From: Rhodanobacter sp. B04
GTDB taxonomy: Bacteria; Pseudomonadota; Gammaproteobacteria; Xanthomonadales; Rhodanobacteraceae
Length of the DNA: 64,000 bases
Direction of reading: 5' to 3'
NCBI RefSeq assembly: GCF_002001125.1
Contig: NZ_MUNV01000006.1
Span: 186,001 to 250,000 of the forward strand
Of the stretch, positions 62,587 through 64,000 are shown piece after piece. The first letter of the stretch is position 1, and every line of letters starts with the position of its first letter. The position numbers were made by a program, and so were the translations under genes. The notes beneath the pieces were generated by a model. The model was not told where the DNA came from. It saw nothing but the letters and a program-made list of their open reading frames with translations, and did not search any database.

Positions 62587-64000
62587 ATGAATTTGCTCGA
62601 TAACAAACTTACGTCTGCCGTGCGTATTGCACTTGCAGTCGGAACCCTGATGACGGCCGGCTCGGTGTTCGCCCAGGACACCAGTAATGACAAGGCCGCC
62701 CCGGAGAAGGCGAAGAAGCTGGAAACCATCACGGTTACCGGTTCGCGCATTCGCAGTGTCGACGTGGAAACCGCACAGCCGGTGTTCACCATGACCCAGG
62801 CCGACATCCAGAAGACCGGCTTGGTCAATGTCGGCGACATCCTGCAGAACCTCACGAGCGCGGGTACCCCAACGTTCAGCAAGGCCGCCGTACTGGTCTC
62901 CAACTCCGAAGAGGGCGGCCAGTACATCAACCTGCGCAACCTCGGTGAAAACCGTACGCTGGTGCTGGTGAACGGCAAGCGCTGGGCGAGCAGCCTGGCT
63001 GGCTATACCGACTTGTCGACGGTGCCGTCTGCATTGATCGAGCGGATCGACATCCTGAAGGATGGCGCTTCGGCGGTATACGGTTCCGACGCCATTGCCG
63101 GCGTGGTCAACATCATCCTGAAGGATCACTACGAAGGCGCCGAGGCTTCGGGTTACTACGGTGAGAACGAAAAGGGTGACGGCGCCCAGCAGGCTTACTC
63201 GCTGACCATGGGCACGTCGAGCGACAAGTCGTCCATGATGTTCGGTGCCAACTACACCAAGAGCGACGTGATCTGGTCGAAGAGCCGTGCGATAACCGGT
63301 TACACCTATGGCCCCAACCATGCCGAAGACGGTCTCAGCGGCACCGGTCCGTGGGGCCGTTTCCGTTACGTCTCGCCGACCGGTGGTCCGACCGGTAACA
63401 CCTACACCCGCAATCACACCGGTACCTGGGATGGCGTCGGCGTGGCGCAAGGTCCCTCGAACCAGCTGTCGAGCTATCACCCTGGCGTGACTGAAGATGA
63501 TTACTTCAATCCGACCCAGCAGATGATGTACCAGCCGCCGAACGAGCTGAAGTCGATCTTCACGGCGGGTCGTTACGACATCAGCGAGTACGTCACCTTC
63601 AAGACGAATGCGATGTATGCCGAGCGCGACAACAGTCGCCAGGTCGCCGGTTACCCGCTGAACAGCCTCAGCCAGCCGACCCACCCGGTCTATGTCAGCG
63701 GCCAGAGCTACTACAACCCCCAGCCGGGCCAGGATCTGTTCTTCTATCGCCGCATCATCGAGCTGCCGCGCGTCAGCGACAGCAACGTGAAGTCGTACCA
63801 CTTCGACGGCATGTTCGAAGGTGCATTCAATGTCGGCGAGCATGCCTGGAACTGGGACGTCGGCTTCGACTACAACAAGTACAACGTGGTGGAAACCAAT
63901 ACCGGCAACATCAACCTGCTCAACCTCACGAAGGCGCTTGGTCCGTCCTTCCTGAACTCCGATGGTGTGGTGCAGTGCGGTACGGCGGCCAATCCGATCT
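62587..64000 (+). CDS. TonB-dependent receptor (3' end outside window)
   Basis: 471 residues visible. Signal peptide ends near MTAGSVFAQ; the TonB box region is LETITVTGSRIRSVD, followed by the plug domain (QYINLRNLGENRTLVLVNGK and DILKDGASAVYGSDAIAGVV) and the first barrel strands. It resembles the large Oar/OM-carbohydrate receptors abundant in xanthomonads, which import siderophores, vitamins or oligosaccharides. The substrate is unknown. Confidence 0.94.
   Translation, partial: MNLLDNKLTSAVRIALAVGTLMTAGSVFAQDTSNDKAAPEKAKKLETITVTGSRIRSVDVETAQPVFTMTQADIQKTGLVNVGDILQNLTSAGTPTFSKAAVLVSNSEEGGQYINLRNLGENRTLVLVNGKRWASSLAGYTDLSTVPSALIERIDILKDGASAVYGSDAIAGVVNIILKDHYEGAEASGYYGENEKGDGAQQAYSLTMGTSSDKSSMMFGANYTKSDVIWSKSRAITGYTYGPNHAEDGLSGTGPWGRFRYVSPTGGPTGNTYTRNHTGTWDGVGVAQGPSNQLSSYHPGVTEDDYFNPTQQMMYQPPNELKSIFTAGRYDISEYVTFKTNAMYAERDNSRQVAGYPLNSLSQPTHPVYVSGQSYYNPQPGQDLFFYRRIIELPRVSDSNVKSYHFDGMFEGAFNVGEHAWNWDVGFDYNKYNVVETNTGNINLLNLTKALGPSFLNSDGVVQCGTAANPI

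Overview
The window is chromosomal DNA of high GC content. It most resembles the Rhodanobacteraceae/Xanthomonadaceae (Rhodanobacter, Dyella and relatives). This rests on the DUF2244-coxBA-coxC-DUF2909-SURF1-ctaA-ctaB order, the TPR-sulfotransferase, the large TonB receptor without a signalling domain, the S10 peptidase pair and REP-like palindromes. The genus assignment is inference. No rRNA, tRNA, CRISPR array, prophage or insertion sequence was seen.

Layout. 1-1972: start of putA (runs off the left edge). 2210-10375: an aa3-type cytochrome c oxidase locus with heme A synthesis (DUF2244, coxB, ctaD, a small membrane protein, ctaE, DUF2909, SURF1, a SCO-like CxxxC protein, ctaA, ctaB); no ctaG/COX11 gene is present in it. 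10386-11963: TPR-sulfotransferase. 12165-15366: an mgtA-type Mg2+ P-type ATPase behind a structured leader and a small leader ORF. 15718-21453: a tripartite RND efflux system of the heavy-metal type. 21475-27423: DedA, then the pieces of the macromolecular-synthesis locus (dnaG, yqeY, rpsU, divergent tsaD), split by a GNAT gene, DUF1328 and a small membrane gene. 27442-28071: a MazEF-type toxin-antitoxin pair with a perfect palindromic operator. 28136-31537: RluF, an ABC-2 exporter and ferredoxin-NADP reductase (fpr).

31636-33057: an AbiEii-type nucleotidyltransferase toxin with its partner, followed by a second, diverged copy of the fpr 3' end, so the pair sits between two copies of that end. 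33163-38445: a chaperone-usher fimbrial operon (fimA, chaperone, usher, tip adhesin) with a very strong hairpin after fimA and a sigma-54-like promoter upstream. 38796-43834: a seven-gene operon (two membrane proteins, a tiny XRE regulator, an alpha/beta hydrolase, a small membrane protein, NatAB-like ABC transporter) with a clear promoter and operator-like inverted repeat. 43940-48800: two tandem S10 carboxypeptidases and a Tat-exported AcpA/PLC-type phosphoesterase. 49122-59705: bestrophin, Lrp regulator with divergent EamA exporter, GST, Pr6Pr, TMEM175, ubiE, amidohydrolase, plsB and an unrecognised lipoprotein. 59836-60010: a perfect FNR/Anr box in an AT-rich patch followed by a terminator, which looks like an oxygen-responsive small RNA. 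60019-62095: e(P4)-type acid phosphatase and an AI-2E family transporter. 62587-end: TonB-dependent receptor, cut by the right edge.

The observations most worth following are the mgtA leader RNA, the putative FNR-controlled sRNA, the fpr 3'-end duplication around the toxin pair, and the self-regulated XRE/NatAB operon.
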